Below the pieces are notes generated by a model. That model was not told the DNA's origin. It made no database searches and worked only from the letters and a program-made list of their open reading frames with translations. A DNA stretch of 64,000 nucleotides, from contig CAYORU010000003.1 in NCBI GenBank assembly GCA_964406445.1, positions 1 through 64,000 of the forward strand, written 5' to 3'. This DNA is from SG8-30 sp964406445. GTDB lineage: Bacteria; Pseudomonadota; Gammaproteobacteria; Steroidobacterales; Steroidobacteraceae. Positions 39,633 to 48,663 of the stretch are shown here, one piece after another (the stretch's first letter is position 1; each line of letters starts with the position of its first letter). Both the position numbers and the translations under genes were made by a program.

Positions 39633-40412
39633 TCAGCTCCGCCTGTCCTGGAACCCCGCCCGGATCCGTTGCGCTGCCTCGCGCAGGCGGGGCAGGAACC
39701 GCTCCAGCGCGAGCTTCATGGGCACCGCGCTCGCCGCGAAGCGAACGCCGAGGCAGGCGAGGCCGCGGTCGCCGAGGCCCACAGGCACGGCCAGCGTCAC
39801 CTCGTCGGAGATCCTGCGGGCGCGCAGCGTCGAGGCGTAGCCTTGCGCGCGCACCTCGCCGAGGACACGCGCCAGCTCCTCGCGATTGCGGGCGAGCGCG
39901 TCCTCCTCGCGCGGTGAGCGCGCCAGGATCTCGACCAGCGCGTCGCGCTGGCCCTCGGGACAGAACGCGAGGTAGACGCGCCCGGCCGCGCTCGCGAGAA
40001 GCGGCTGGCGGAGACCGGCGGAGTGGCGCTCGACGGCGAGCGGGCTGCGGTGGTCGGTGGTCTCGCGGAGGACCATCGACTGGCCCGAGAGCGTCGCGAT
40101 GGACACGGGCCAGACGATGTCCCGGCCCAGTTCGTCGAGGACCGGCCGCGCGACCTCGCTGACCCAGGCGTCGTCGTCGAAGCCGTCGGCCAGCCTGCGG
40201 ACCTCGACCGTCAGCCGGTAGCGCTCGTCCGCCGGATCGCGGAACACGTAGCCCGCGGTGCACAGGGTCTCCAGGACGCGGTAGGTCGTGGTACGCGGCA
40301 GGCGGATCTCGGCCGCGACTTCCGACACCGTGGCGCCGTCGCAGCGGTTGAGCATCGCCAGCGCGTCGAGGCCGCGCAGCAGGGCGCGGATCGGTCGGGT
40401 GGAGTCGGGCAC
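39633..40412 (-). CDS. IclR-family transcriptional regulator
   Basis: The 259-residue regulator has an N-terminal winged helix (RALLRGLDALAMLNRCDGATVSEVAAEIRLPRTTTYRVLETLCTAGYVF) and a C-terminal GAF-like IclR effector domain (LDELGRDIVWPVSIATLSGQSMVLRE, LLASAAGRVYLAFCPEGQRDAL, VTLAVPVGLGDRGLACLGV). IclR proteins regulate catabolism of aromatic and other acids. It reads toward the nitrilase-ETF operon and is divergent from the FAD-linked oxidase, so either or both could be its targets. I place the start at 40412 (MPDSTRPIRALLRG). Confidence 0.92.
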   Translation of the reverse strand: MPDSTRPIRALLRGLDALAMLNRCDGATVSEVAAEIRLPRTTTYRVLETLCTAGYVFRDPADERYRLTVEVRRLADGFDDDAWVSEVARPVLDELGRDIVWPVSIATLSGQSMVLRETTDHRSPLAVERHSAGLRQPLLASAAGRVYLAFCPEGQRDALVEILARSPREEDALARNREELARVLGEVRAQGYASTLRARRISDEVTLAVPVGLGDRGLACLGVRFAASAVPMKLALERFLPRLREAAQRIRAGFQDRRS

Positions 40413-40491
40413 ATCTCACCCCTTGGCAGGACTCGTCGGCCTGGCCCGAGTGTAGGAACTCGCATGCCGCCTGTCCAACGCGCGGCGCGGC

Positions 40492-40520
40492 TTGTGCAGC
40501 GCGGCAAGGGCACGAATAAT
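40492..40520 (+). promoter_or_regulatory. Sigma-70-like promoter of the FAD-linked oxidase
   Basis: TTGTGC (40492-40497) and AATAAT (40515-40520) are separated by 17 nt, and the -10 ends 29 nt before the ATG at 40550. This is one of the better sigma-70 matches in the window and is useful as a spacing reference for the TGTATACA sites. Confidence 0.55.
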
Positions 40521-40549
40521 CCGGGCGACACGCGCCAGATCCGGAGCCG

Positions 40550-42154
40550 ATGATGACCGAAATCGCGACCCTGCGGGCCGACGCCGCCGAGGCCCCGACC
40601 ATCGCCGCGCTGCAGTCCGCGGTCGGGGCCGATCACGTGCTGCTCGGCGACGCCGACCTGGAGTTCTACGGCCAGGACGTGCACCACGCGCGCACGCCGC
40701 CCCTCGCGGTGGTTCGGCCTGGCAGCGTCGAGGACGTCTCGGCCGTGGTCGCGATCGCGGCGGCGCGCGGACTGGTCGTAGCGCCTCGCGGCGGCGGCAT
40801 GTCCTACACCCGCGGCTTCCTCGCGGATCGCCGCGACGCGATCGTCCTCGACATGTGCCGGATGAACCGGATCCTCGAGGTGAACGCCGAGGACGGCTTC
40901 GTCACGGTCGAGTGCGGCGCGACCTGGAAGCAGCTCTTCGACGCGCTCGCCCCGCTCGGCCTGCGCACGCCCTTCTGGGGCCCGCTGTCGGGCCTGCGCT
41001 CGACCATCGGCGGCGCGATCTCGCAGGGCGCCATGTTCCTGGGCTCGGGCACCGCCGGAGCGGTCGGCGAGAGCGTGCTCGGCCTCGACGTGGTGCTCGG
41101 CGACGGCCGCCTGGCGCGGGTCGGCGCCCACGCGAACGCCCGCGGCGCGCCGTTCTTCCGCCAGTTCGGGCCGGACCTGTCGGCGATGTTCACGCACGAC
41201 TGCGGCGCCCTCGGCGTGAAGGTTCGCGCCACGTTGCGCCTCGTGCGCATCCCGCCGGAAGTGCGCCACGTCTCCTTCAGCGTCCCCGACGCGCGCGGCC
41301 TGTTCGCCCTGATGGCGGACGTGGCCCGCGAGCAGCTGGTGTCGGAGCTGTTCGCCTTCGATCCGGGCATGCAGAAGGTGCGGATGAAGCGGGTGAGCCT
41401 GGCCGAGGACGCCCGGGCGCTCGGCCAGGTGGTGAAGGCGGCGGGCGGCGGGCTCAAGGGCCTGGCCCAGGGCGCGAAGGTGGTCCTCGGTGGCCGCGGC
41501 TTCCTCGATGAGGACCAGTTCTCGGTGCACATGACCGTCGAGGGCCGCGACGCCCCGGACGCCGATGCACGGCTCGCGCGGGTCCGCGCGATCGTCGGTC
41601 CGCGCGGGCGGGAGGTCGCGAGCACGATCCCGAAGGTGATGCGCGCCAACCCGTTCGCCGAGGTGAACAGCATGCTCGGCCCCTCGGGCGAGCGCTGGGT
41701 GCCGGTGCACGGCTCCGTGCCGATGTCGGCGGCGCTGCGCACCTACGAGGCGCTCGAGGCGGTGCAGGCGCGTCACCGTGCCGAGCGCGAACGGCTCTCG
41801 ATCGACCACGGCTACCTTCTCTGCATCCTCGGCGACCGCGGCATCCTGATCGAGCCCGTGCTGTACTGGCCTGACAGCCGCCTGGCGTTTCACGAGCGCG
41901 TGATCGAGGCAGGCTACCTCGCGCGGCTTCCGGTGCATGCCGAGAACCGCGAGGCCCGTACCGCGGTCGACCGGCTGCGCGAGGACCTCGCGCGCTGCTT
42001 CCTCGAGCAGGGCGCCGCCAGCTTCCAGCTCGGCCGCTTCTACTACTACCAGGAAGGGCTCGATCCCTCGGCTGCGGCGCTGCTGGGCGCGATCAAGGCG
42101 ATCGTGGACCCGAAGGGCGTCCTGAACCCGGGCTGCCTGGGCCTCGGTCGCTGA
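40550..42154 (+). CDS. FAD-linked oxidase, GlcD/PCMH type
   Basis: A 534-residue flavoprotein with an N-terminal FAD_binding_4 domain: PLAVVRPGSVEDVSAVVAIAAARGLVVAPRGGGMSY (about 44-80), VTVECGATWKQLFDAL, and LRSTIGGAISQGAMFLGSGTAGAVGESVLGLDVVLGDGR, the flavin loop. The C-terminal part ends PSAAALLGAIKAIVDPKGVLNPG, typical of glycolate/D-lactate dehydrogenase and vanillyl-alcohol oxidase relatives. It would oxidise a hydroxy acid or phenolic alcohol. It starts at MMTE after GGAGCCG and is divergent from IclR. No histidine for covalent FAD linkage can be assigned confidently. Confidence 0.88.
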   Translation: MMTEIATLRADAAEAPTIAALQSAVGADHVLLGDADLEFYGQDVHHARTPPLAVVRPGSVEDVSAVVAIAAARGLVVAPRGGGMSYTRGFLADRRDAIVLDMCRMNRILEVNAEDGFVTVECGATWKQLFDALAPLGLRTPFWGPLSGLRSTIGGAISQGAMFLGSGTAGAVGESVLGLDVVLGDGRLARVGAHANARGAPFFRQFGPDLSAMFTHDCGALGVKVRATLRLVRIPPEVRHVSFSVPDARGLFALMADVAREQLVSELFAFDPGMQKVRMKRVSLAEDARALGQVVKAAGGGLKGLAQGAKVVLGGRGFLDEDQFSVHMTVEGRDAPDADARLARVRAIVGPRGREVASTIPKVMRANPFAEVNSMLGPSGERWVPVHGSVPMSAALRTYEALEAVQARHRAERERLSIDHGYLLCILGDRGILIEPVLYWPDSRLAFHERVIEAGYLARLPVHAENREARTAVDRLREDLARCFLEQGAASFQLGRFYYYQEGLDPSAAALLGAIKAIVDPKGVLNPGCLGLGR

Positions 42155-42209
42155 GACGGAGGGGTCGCGACGCGTGATGTTGCGCTGCAGGAACGAAATT
42201 CCTTGCTAG

Positions 42210-42362
42210 CGCGCCGGCGTGCGGGCTAGCTTGCGCGGCAGGAAGGGGACCGCCTCGCAGACGAAAACGACAAGATGCGGGGCTCGAGGGGTGCATCCGC
42301 CGGACGCGGCAACGCGCGCGGATGCCTGAGAAGCGCGGCCTCTGGCGAGGCCGCTTTTTTTT
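42210..42362 (+). ncRNA. Possible structured small RNA or long 3' leader ending in a terminator
   Basis: The 297-nt gap after the oxidase holds three consecutive potential hairpins: GCTAGC repeated inversely at about 42211-42236, GCATCCGC/GCGGATGC at about 42292-42325, and the terminator GCGGCCTC/GAGGCCGC with eight T. The terminator lies 180 nt after the oxidase stop, farther than needed for a simple mRNA end. I cannot match it to a known RNA family, and no promoter is clear, so it may just be a long 3' untranslated region. Confidence 0.3.
42335..42362 (+). terminator. Rho-independent terminator
   Basis: GCGGCCTC (42335-42342) pairs with GAGGCCGC (42347-42354) over a TGGC loop, followed by eight T (42355-42362). 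A textbook terminator ending transcription from the oxidase gene or from a small RNA. Confidence 0.9.
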
Positions 42363-42451
42363 CGTTCGCCACGCTCCCGAGGCGCGTTGACACTGCTTTC
42401 GCGGCCTCTCTAGACTCGGCCGCCCACCCGCCGCGCGCCGACGGAGCCGCG

Positions 42452-42763
42452 ATGACCACGATCGTCGTCCTTTTCAACCTGAAGCCCGGCGCGAGCGTCG
42501 AGCAGTACGAGGCCTGGGCGCGTTCCACCGACCTGCCGGTCGTGAACGGGCTCGGCTCGGTCGAGCGCTTCGAGGTGCTCAAGGCGCAGGGCCTGCTCAG
42601 TGGCTCGCCGGACGTGCCCTACCGCTACATCGAGATCCTGCGGGTCACGGGCGTCGATGCGCTGCGCGCCGACATCGCCGCGACGCCGGCCATGGCCGAA
42701 GTGGCGCGCCAGTTCCGCGAGTTCGCGGACGCGCCGCTGTTCATCGTCACCGAATCGATCTGA
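42452..42763 (+). CDS. HapK/RedY-like small dimeric alpha-beta barrel protein
   Basis: A 103-residue protein of the ferredoxin-like dimeric alpha-beta barrel type, resembling the RedY-like HapK family. It has TIVVLFNLKPGASVEQYEAWARSTDLPVVNGLGSVERFEVLKAQGLL, then PYRYIEILRVTGVDALRADIA and a final ADAPLFIVTESI. Members bind or transform small hydrophobic intermediates; no catalytic residue is established. I chose ATG 42452, preceded by GGAGCCGCG, because the upstream frame lies in the terminator region. It precedes an MFS transporter by 43 nt and may be co-transcribed. Confidence 0.75.
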   Translation: MTTIVVLFNLKPGASVEQYEAWARSTDLPVVNGLGSVERFEVLKAQGLLSGSPDVPYRYIEILRVTGVDALRADIAATPAMAEVARQFREFADAPLFIVTESI

Positions 42764-42806
42764 CGGGCCTTCGCCCGTCCCCGGCCGCGACAGGAGGGAG
42801 CTGCGG

Positions 42807-44039
42807 ATGCAGGCAACGGCAGGCTGGCGATTCTACGGCTGGTGGGGCATCGTCCTGCCGGCCTTCGTCGTCATCTGGATCACGAACGCGCTGACGCTCG
42901 CCGGCATCGCGGTCTTCGACCGGGCGATCCTCGACGAGCTGGCGCTGACCCGCGGCGCACTCAAGTTCGGCGACACGCTGCAGCTCCTGGCCTCCGCGGC
43001 GCTGGCGCCCGTCGGCGGCTGGATCGCGGACCGTTACGGCGTGCGCCCCGCCATGGTCGCCGGGGCGCTGCTGCTCGCAGGCGGGCTGTACGCCTATTCG
43101 CTGATCGACTCGCTGACCCAGCTGTACCTCCTCAGGATCGTGCTCGGGGCGTCCCTCGCCGGCGCCGGGCTCGTGGTCTGCGTCACCATCGTCTCGCGCT
43201 GGTTCGTGTCGAGGCGCGGCCTCGCGCTCGGTCTGATGCTGTCGGGCACGAGCCTCGGCAACGCGCTGATCCCGCAGCTCAACACCTGGCTGATCGGCCA
43301 GCACGGCTGGCGCGACGCGCTGCAGATCGTGTGCCTGGTCCCGCTGCTGCTGCTGCCCCTCGTCCTGCTCGTGATCAAGGAGTGGCCCGAGCGGGTCGGG
43401 CTCGCGCCGCTCGGCGCCGACCGCGCGGCGCCGGCCGCGGCGGGCGCGCCTGCGCCGGGATACGAGTTCTCGGCGGCGGTACGCACGCCGAACTTCTGGT
43501 TGATCGCGACCGCCGCGTTCTGCACGTTCTACTCGATCCTCGGGCTCTCGGGAAACCTGTTCCTGCACATGCAGGACCTGGGCTACGACGACGCCGGCGC
43601 CGCGCGGGCCTTCTTCCCGCTGTTCGTGATGGGGCTCGTCGGCAAGCTGGCGGCCGGGGCCGTCTCCGAGATCCTGCCGCGCAAGGTCGTCTTCGCCCTC
43701 TGCCTCGGCCTGATGCTGACCGGCGCGGCGATGCTCGCGACGCTGGATCCCTCGCTCGTCTGGCCCGCGCTGTGGCTGTTCGGCCTCGGCTGGGGCGGCA
43801 ACTACACCATGCTTCAGGCGCTGGTCGCCGACGTCTTCGGCGCCCGTGCGCTGGGCCGGATCCTCGGCGCCATCACGGTGATCGACGCGACCGGCGGCGC
43901 GATCGGCCCGTGGATCACCGGCATGACCTACGACGTCGCGGGCGACTACGGCCTCGGCTTCAAGCTCATGACCGGTCTCATCGCGATCGCCTTCGTCTGC
44001 GCGATGCTGGTGCGCATGCCGGCCCGGCCCGAGCGCTGA
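42807..44039 (+). CDS. MFS transporter (monocarboxylate/oxalate-formate-type)
   Basis: A 410-residue major facilitator with about 12 membrane helices. It starts WRFYGWWGIVLPAFVVIWITNAL and has GGWIADRYGVRPAMVAGALLLAGG (loop-2 motif), FVSRRGLALGLMLSGTSLGNALIPQLNTWLI and a second-half GLVGKLAAGAVSEILPRKV. The opening YGW pattern is typical of transporters near the monocarboxylate/oxalate:formate branch. CAGGAGGGAG precedes the ATG at 42807. An ABC importer starts 10 nt downstream, so this cluster encodes several uptake routes. Confidence 0.9.
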   Translation: MQATAGWRFYGWWGIVLPAFVVIWITNALTLAGIAVFDRAILDELALTRGALKFGDTLQLLASAALAPVGGWIADRYGVRPAMVAGALLLAGGLYAYSLIDSLTQLYLLRIVLGASLAGAGLVVCVTIVSRWFVSRRGLALGLMLSGTSLGNALIPQLNTWLIGQHGWRDALQIVCLVPLLLLPLVLLVIKEWPERVGLAPLGADRAAPAAAGAPAPGYEFSAAVRTPNFWLIATAAFCTFYSILGLSGNLFLHMQDLGYDDAGAARAFFPLFVMGLVGKLAAGAVSEILPRKVVFALCLGLMLTGAAMLATLDPSLVWPALWLFGLGWGGNYTMLQALVADVFGARALGRILGAITVIDATGGAIGPWITGMTYDVAGDYGLGFKLMTGLIAIAFVCAMLVRMPARPER

Positions 44040-44049
44040 CGCCGGCGGC

Positions 44050-44985
44050 GTGCTGGGCTATTTCCTCAGGCGGCTGCTCGGCGCGATCCCGACGCTGGCG
44101 GTCATCGTCGTCCTCGCGTTCCTGCTGACGCGGCTCGCCCCGGGCGGCCCGTTCGACGAGGAACAGGCGCTGCCCCCGGAGATCAAGGCCAATCTGGAAC
44201 GCGCGTACGGGCTCGACCGGCCGCTGCCGGTGCAGCTCGGCCGATACGTGGCGGGACTGCTTCGCGGCGACTTCGGCCCGTCCTACAAGTTCAAGGACTT
44301 CACCGTCAGCGAGTTGATCGCGACCGGGCTGCCGGTGAGCCTCAAGCTCGGCGTGTCGGCGATCCTGCTTGCGGTCCTGGCGGGCGTGCCGCTCGGCCTG
44401 CTCGCCGCGACGCGCCACAATCGCGCCGCCGACCACCTGGTCACCGGCTTCGCGGTGCTCGGCATCGCGGTGCCTGTGTTCGTCATCGCGCCGCTGCTGG
44501 CGCTCGTCTTCGGCATCCACCTCGGCTGGCTGCCGGTCGCCGGTTGGACGCCCGGCACCGTGCGCGACATGGTGCTGCCGGTGGTCACGCTGGCGCTGCC
44601 GGTGATTGCCTACGTGGCCCGACTGACCCGCGGCAGCGTCCTCGAGGTGCTGCGCGCGCCCTTCGTGCGCGCGGCGCGCGCCCGGGGGATCCCGCCGCGG
44701 CGCCTGCTGCTGGGCCACGTGCTGCCGGCCGCGCTGGTGCCGGTCGTGAGCTACCTCGGTCCGGCGACCGCGGCCGTGCTGACGGGCTCGCTGGTGGTGG
44801 AAACGATCTTCGGCCTGCCGGGCCTCGGGCGCTATCTCGTGCAGGGCGCCCTCAACCGCGACTACACGCTGGTCATGGGCATGGTCATCGTGTTCGCGGC
44901 GCTGATGATCCTGCTCAACCTCCTCGTCGACCTGATCTACGCCTGGCTCGACCCGCGCATCCGGCCAGGCAGGAACCCGCGGTGA
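44050..44985 (+). CDS. ABC transporter permease, DppB/OppB type
   Basis: A 311-residue inner-membrane permease with six helices. The N-terminal LGYFLRRLLGAIPTLAVIVVLAFLLTRLAPGGPFD is the DppB signature, and the EAA loop is seen in RAARARGIPPRRLLLGHVLPAALVPVV. Such systems import peptides, but also nickel, glutathione and various small organic solutes. A GTG start at 44050 is used. The stop overlaps the second permease by GTGA. The binding protein is not next to it; a family-5 binding protein is found at 57.2 kb. Confidence 0.92.
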   Translation: MLGYFLRRLLGAIPTLAVIVVLAFLLTRLAPGGPFDEEQALPPEIKANLERAYGLDRPLPVQLGRYVAGLLRGDFGPSYKFKDFTVSELIATGLPVSLKLGVSAILLAVLAGVPLGLLAATRHNRAADHLVTGFAVLGIAVPVFVIAPLLALVFGIHLGWLPVAGWTPGTVRDMVLPVVTLALPVIAYVARLTRGSVLEVLRAPFVRAARARGIPPRRLLLGHVLPAALVPVVSYLGPATAAVLTGSLVVETIFGLPGLGRYLVQGALNRDYTLVMGMVIVFAALMILLNLLVDLIYAWLDPRIRPGRNPR

Positions 44986-45833
44986 GCCGCGCCGGGCTGT
45001 GGTCCGACGCCTGGCGCCGGCTCGCCGCCAACCGCGCGGCGATGGCGAGCGCCGCGCTGCTTGCCGCGCTGGTCGCGTTCGCCGTGCTGGGTCCGCTGGC
45101 CAGCCCGCACGCGCCCGACGCGATCGACTGGGAGCACATGGCCGCGCCGCCGGGGCTCGCGTCGGGCCATTGGCTCGGCACCGACCGGCTCGGCCGGGAC
45201 CTGTACGTGCGCACCCTGCACGGCGCGCGCCTGTCGCTCGCGGTCGCGCTGCTCGCGACCCTCGTCAGCCTCGTGATCGGCGTCACCTGGGGCGCGGTGG
45301 CCGGATTCGCCGGCGGACGGACCGACGCGGTCATGATGCGCGCCGTCGACGTGCTCTACGCGCTGCCGCAGGTGTTCTTCGTGATCATCCTCACGGTCGT
45401 GTTCGAGCGCAGCGTTTTCCTGCTGTTCATCGCGATCGGCGCGGTCGGCTGGCTGACCATGGCGCGGGTCGTGCGCGGCCAGGCCATGGCGCTCGGGCAG
45501 CGCGAGTTCGTCGAGGCGGCGGTCGCGTCCGGCGCCGGGCCGGCCCGGATCGTCTTCGGGCACATCGTGCCCAACCTGCTCGGTCCGGTGATCGTGTACG
45601 CGACGCTGATGGTCCCGCAGATGATCCTCGTCGAGAGTTTCCTCAGCTTCCTCGGCATCGGCATCCAGGAGCCGCTCGCGAGCCTCGGCAACCTGATCGC
45701 GGACGGCGCCGCGGAGATGGAGAGCGCGCCGTGGATCCTGCTGGTCCCGGCAGGCTGCCTGGTGCTCATCGTGTTCGCGTTCAACTTCCTGGGCGACGGC
45801 CTGCGCGACGCGCTCGACCCGAGGGAACGCTGA
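44982..45833 (+). CDS. ABC transporter permease, DppC/OppC type
   Basis: A 283-residue partner permease. It has the N-terminal OppC region with LASPHAPDAIDWEHMAAPPG and HWLGTDRLGRDLYVRTLHGARLSLAVAL, the hallmark of the subfamily, and the EAA loop in EAAVASGAGPARIVFGHIVPNLLGPVIV. VESFLSFLGIGIQEPLASLGNLI is the conserved late block. The GTG start overlaps the OppB stop; the stop overlaps the next ATG as TGATG. It forms the membrane pore with the preceding gene. Confidence 0.92.
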   Translation: MSRAGLWSDAWRRLAANRAAMASAALLAALVAFAVLGPLASPHAPDAIDWEHMAAPPGLASGHWLGTDRLGRDLYVRTLHGARLSLAVALLATLVSLVIGVTWGAVAGFAGGRTDAVMMRAVDVLYALPQVFFVIILTVVFERSVFLLFIAIGAVGWLTMARVVRGQAMALGQREFVEAAVASGAGPARIVFGHIVPNLLGPVIVYATLMVPQMILVESFLSFLGIGIQEPLASLGNLIADGAAEMESAPWILLVPAGCLVLIVFAFNFLGDGLRDALDPRER

Positions 45834-46795
45834 TGGCGCTGCTCGAGATCGAGTCGCTGTCGGTCAGCTTCCACACCCGGGACGGCGAGCTCGAGGCCGT
45901 CAGGGGCGTCGACCTGTCGGTCGAGGCCGGCGAGTGCCTGGCGATCGTCGGCGAGTCGGGCTCCGGGAAGAGCCAGACGCTGCTCGCGGCCACCGGCATG
46001 CTCGCGGGCAACGGGCGGGCCGCGGGCCGCGTCAGCTTCGCCGGCGAGGAGCTGCTCGGCGCGCCGGATCGGCTCGCCGCCGCGCGCGGCCGCGGCATCG
46101 GCTACGTGTTCCAGGACGCGCTCGGCAGCCTGACCCCGCACCTGAGCATCGGCGCGCAGCTCGCCGAGGCGCTGACCGTGCACCACGGCGGTTCCCGCGC
46201 CGAGGCCCTCGCGCAGGCGCGGCGGATGCTGGAGCGCGTACACGTGCCGGACCCGGCCGCGCGCCTCGCGCAGTTTCCGCACGAGCTGTCCGGCGGCACC
46301 CGCCAGCGCGTGGCGATCGCCGCGGCGCTGATGCCGAGGCCGCGGGTGCTGATCGCCGACGAGCCCACGACGGCGCTCGACGTGACCGTGCAGGCGCAGG
46401 TGGTGACCCTTTTCGGAGAGTTGCGCGAGTCGCTCGGCATGGCGCTCGTCCTCGTCACCCACGACTTCGGCGTGGTCGCGGGCCTCGCGGACCGGGTGGT
46501 CGTCATGTACGCGGGCCGGGTGGTGGAGGAGGGCACGGCCGCGGCGCTGTTCTCCGCGCCGCGCCACCCCTACACGGCCGGGCTCCTGGCGGCGCTGCCG
46601 CGCCTCGACGACGACCCTGGCGCGCCGATGCGGACCATCGCGGGCGCGCCGCCCGCCGCCGGCGCGGAGTCCGGCTGCGCCTTTGCCCCGCGCTGCGCGC
46701 GCGCCAGCGCGCGCTGCAGCGAGCGGCCCGAGCTGTCGGGCGGCGTCTCCCGCGTCGCCTGCCACCATCCACTGCCGCCCCGGGCGGCCGCATGA
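45833..46795 (+). CDS. ABC transporter ATP-binding protein, DppD/OppD type
   Basis: A 320-residue ATPase. Walker A is GESGSGKSQT (about 41), the Q-loop lies in YVFQDALGSLTPH, the signature reads LSGGTRQRVAIAAAL, Walker B is VLIADEPTTALDV and the H-loop is THDFG. A C-terminal Cys cluster (CAFAPRCARASARCSERPEL) matches the Oligo_HPY region that binds an Fe-S cluster in related proteins. It is coupled at both ends (TGATG and ATGA) to its neighbours in the importer operon. Confidence 0.94.
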   Translation: MALLEIESLSVSFHTRDGELEAVRGVDLSVEAGECLAIVGESGSGKSQTLLAATGMLAGNGRAAGRVSFAGEELLGAPDRLAAARGRGIGYVFQDALGSLTPHLSIGAQLAEALTVHHGGSRAEALAQARRMLERVHVPDPAARLAQFPHELSGGTRQRVAIAAALMPRPRVLIADEPTTALDVTVQAQVVTLFGELRESLGMALVLVTHDFGVVAGLADRVVVMYAGRVVEEGTAAALFSAPRHPYTAGLLAALPRLDDDPGAPMRTIAGAPPAAGAESGCAFAPRCARASARCSERPELSGGVSRVACHHPLPPRAAA

Positions 46796-47796
46796 GCACG
46801 CTGCTCGAAGGCCGCGGGCTCGTGGTGCGCTATCCGCTCGCCGGCGGCCTCCTGCGCCAGCGCTGGCTCACCGCCGTCGACGGTGCGAGCCTCGTGATCC
46901 AGGCCGGCGGCGCGCTCGGCGTGGTCGGCGAGTCCGGCTGCGGCAAGAGCACGCTCGGGCGCGCGCTGATCGGCCTCGTGCCGGTCGCCGGTGGCGAGCT
47001 GCATTTCGCCGGCGAGCGCGTCGACGGACGTACCCGCGCCGGCTGGCGAAAGCTGCGACGCGAACTCCAGATCGTCTTCCAGGACCCGCCCGGCAGCCTC
47101 GATCCAAGGCTCACGGTCGGACAGAGCGTGGGCGAGCCGCTGGCGGTGTTCGAGGCGAGCCTCACCCGGCGCGAGCGGCGCCAGCGCGTCGGCGAGGCCC
47201 TCGAGCGGGTCGGCCTGCCGGCGGCGGTCGCGGATCGCTATCCACACGAGTTCAGCGGCGGGCAGTGCCAGCGCATCGGCATCGCGCGCGCCGTGATCCT
47301 GCGACCCCGGCTCGTCGTCTGCGACGAACCTGTCAGCGCGCTCGACGTGTCCGTGCAGGGACAGGTCGTGAACCTGCTGCGCGAGCTTCGCGACGACCTT
47401 GGACTCGCCTACCTCTTCATCAGCCACAACCTCGCCGTCGTCCGCCACCTGTGCGCGGAGGTGATGGTCATGTACCTCGGCCGCGTCGTGGAGAGCGGGC
47501 CGCGCGAGGCGATCTACGGGAGTCCCCTGCACCCGTACACGCGGATGCTGCTCGACGCCGTGCCCGTCGCCGACCCCGCCATCGAGCGCGGCCGGCGGCG
47601 TCCGTCGCCGGCGCGCGACCTGCCGTCGCCGCTGTCGCCCCCGAGCGGCTGCGTGTTCCGGACCCGTTGCCCGCTGGCGATCGCGCGCTGCGCCGAGTCG
47701 CCACCGCCGCGGGAGGTGGCGGCGCCGGGGCATGCGGTCGCCTGCCACCGCTGGCGCGAGTGGCCGGGCGGGGTCGCAGCGCCGGCGGACCGGTAG
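46792..47796 (+). CDS. ABC transporter ATP-binding protein, DppF/OppF type
   Basis: A 334-residue ATPase completing the importer. It shows Walker A GESGCGKSTLG (about 44), FQDPPGSLDPRLTV (Q-loop), signature FSGGQCQRIGIARAV with Cys in place of the usual Arg, Walker B LVVCDEPVSALDVSVQ and H-loop SHNLAVV. The C-terminal CVFRTRCPLAIARCAE carries the conserved cysteines. It overlaps the previous ATPase by ATGA. The SDR that follows is 36 nt downstream and could be in the same transcript. Confidence 0.94.
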   Translation: MSTLLEGRGLVVRYPLAGGLLRQRWLTAVDGASLVIQAGGALGVVGESGCGKSTLGRALIGLVPVAGGELHFAGERVDGRTRAGWRKLRRELQIVFQDPPGSLDPRLTVGQSVGEPLAVFEASLTRRERRQRVGEALERVGLPAAVADRYPHEFSGGQCQRIGIARAVILRPRLVVCDEPVSALDVSVQGQVVNLLRELRDDLGLAYLFISHNLAVVRHLCAEVMVMYLGRVVESGPREAIYGSPLHPYTRMLLDAVPVADPAIERGRRRPSPARDLPSPLSPPSGCVFRTRCPLAIARCAESPPPREVAAPGHAVACHRWREWPGGVAAPADR

Positions 47797-47832
47797 AATA
47801 CGCGGCCGTTGCCCCTCCGCGAGGATTCCAGC

Positions 47833-48663
47833 ATGCACAGGCTCGACGGCAAGGTTGCACTCGTCACCGGCGCCGGCCGCAGCGGCGGACTCGGCGAGGC
47901 GATCTGCCTGCGCCTCGCCGCGGCCGGGGCGCGCATCGTCGTCACCGACCTCGGCGCCGGCAAGCCGATGATGGAGGCCGGCCACATCGGCACGACGGCC
48001 GGGATGGAAGCGGTCGCCGCCCGCATCCGCGAGGCCGGCAGCGAAGCGATCGCCGTGCCGCTCGACGTCTGCGACGAAGCCCAGGCCGAGGCCGCGGTCT
48101 CGCGTGCGGTCGCGGCCTTCGGCCGCCTCGACATCCTGGTCAACAACGCGGGCATCGGCTACCTGATCTCGCCGCTGGTCGAGACCCCGGCCGAGCGCTG
48201 GCGGACGGTGCTCGAGGTCAACCTGACCGGGGCTTTCCTCTGCACGAGGGCGGCGGCCCGGCAGATGATCCACCAGGGCGAAGGCGGGCGCGTGGTCAAC
48301 ATCGCGAGCCAGGCCGCGAAGTCGGGTCACCGGCACATGGCCGCGTACACCGCCTCCAAGCACGGCATGGTGGGCCTCACCCGCAGCGCGGCGATGGAGC
48401 TCGGCCCGTACGGCATCACCGTCAACGCAGTCTGCCCCAACCACGTCACCACCGGGCTCGGCGCGGTGCAGAACGAGTACTTCGCAAGGCTCAACGGGCA
48501 GACGGTGCCGGAGTACCTCGCCGCGATGCGCGATCGCATCCCGCTGCGCCGCGTCGGCCTGCCGGCGGACACCGCCGGCGCGGTGGCTTTCCTCTGCTCC
48601 GACGAAGCCGCCTACGTCACCGGCGAGGCGATGAACGTGAGCGGCGGCGTGGAGATGCACTGA
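47833..48663 (+). CDS. Short-chain dehydrogenase/reductase (ABC operon)
   Basis: A 276-residue NAD(P)-dependent oxidoreductase. It has VALVTGAGRSGGLGEAICLRLAAAG (TGxxxGxG with a two-residue insertion), DILVNNAGIGYL, the catalytic Ser in NIASQAAKSGHRH, and YTASKHGMV (YxxxK), followed by VNAVCPNHVTTGLG and VTGEAMNVSGGVEMH. The start at 47833 follows GAGGATTCCAGC. The stop overlaps the next small gene as TGATG, so the two products are probably made together. Substrate unknown. Confidence 0.9.
   Translation: MHRLDGKVALVTGAGRSGGLGEAICLRLAAAGARIVVTDLGAGKPMMEAGHIGTTAGMEAVAARIREAGSEAIAVPLDVCDEAQAEAAVSRAVAAFGRLDILVNNAGIGYLISPLVETPAERWRTVLEVNLTGAFLCTRAAARQMIHQGEGGRVVNIASQAAKSGHRHMAAYTASKHGMVGLTRSAAMELGPYGITVNAVCPNHVTTGLGAVQNEYFARLNGQTVPEYLAAMRDRIPLRRVGLPADTAGAVAFLCSDEAAYVTGEAMNVSGGVEMH

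Noticed and set aside
42290..42335. Possible TPP riboswitch (GGGGTGC, hairpin, GCCTGAGA)
   Set aside because: The resemblance covers only one arm; the second conserved half (ACCTGATC and GTAGGGA-like sequences) is absent, and a terminator follows at once. No thiamine gene is adjacent.
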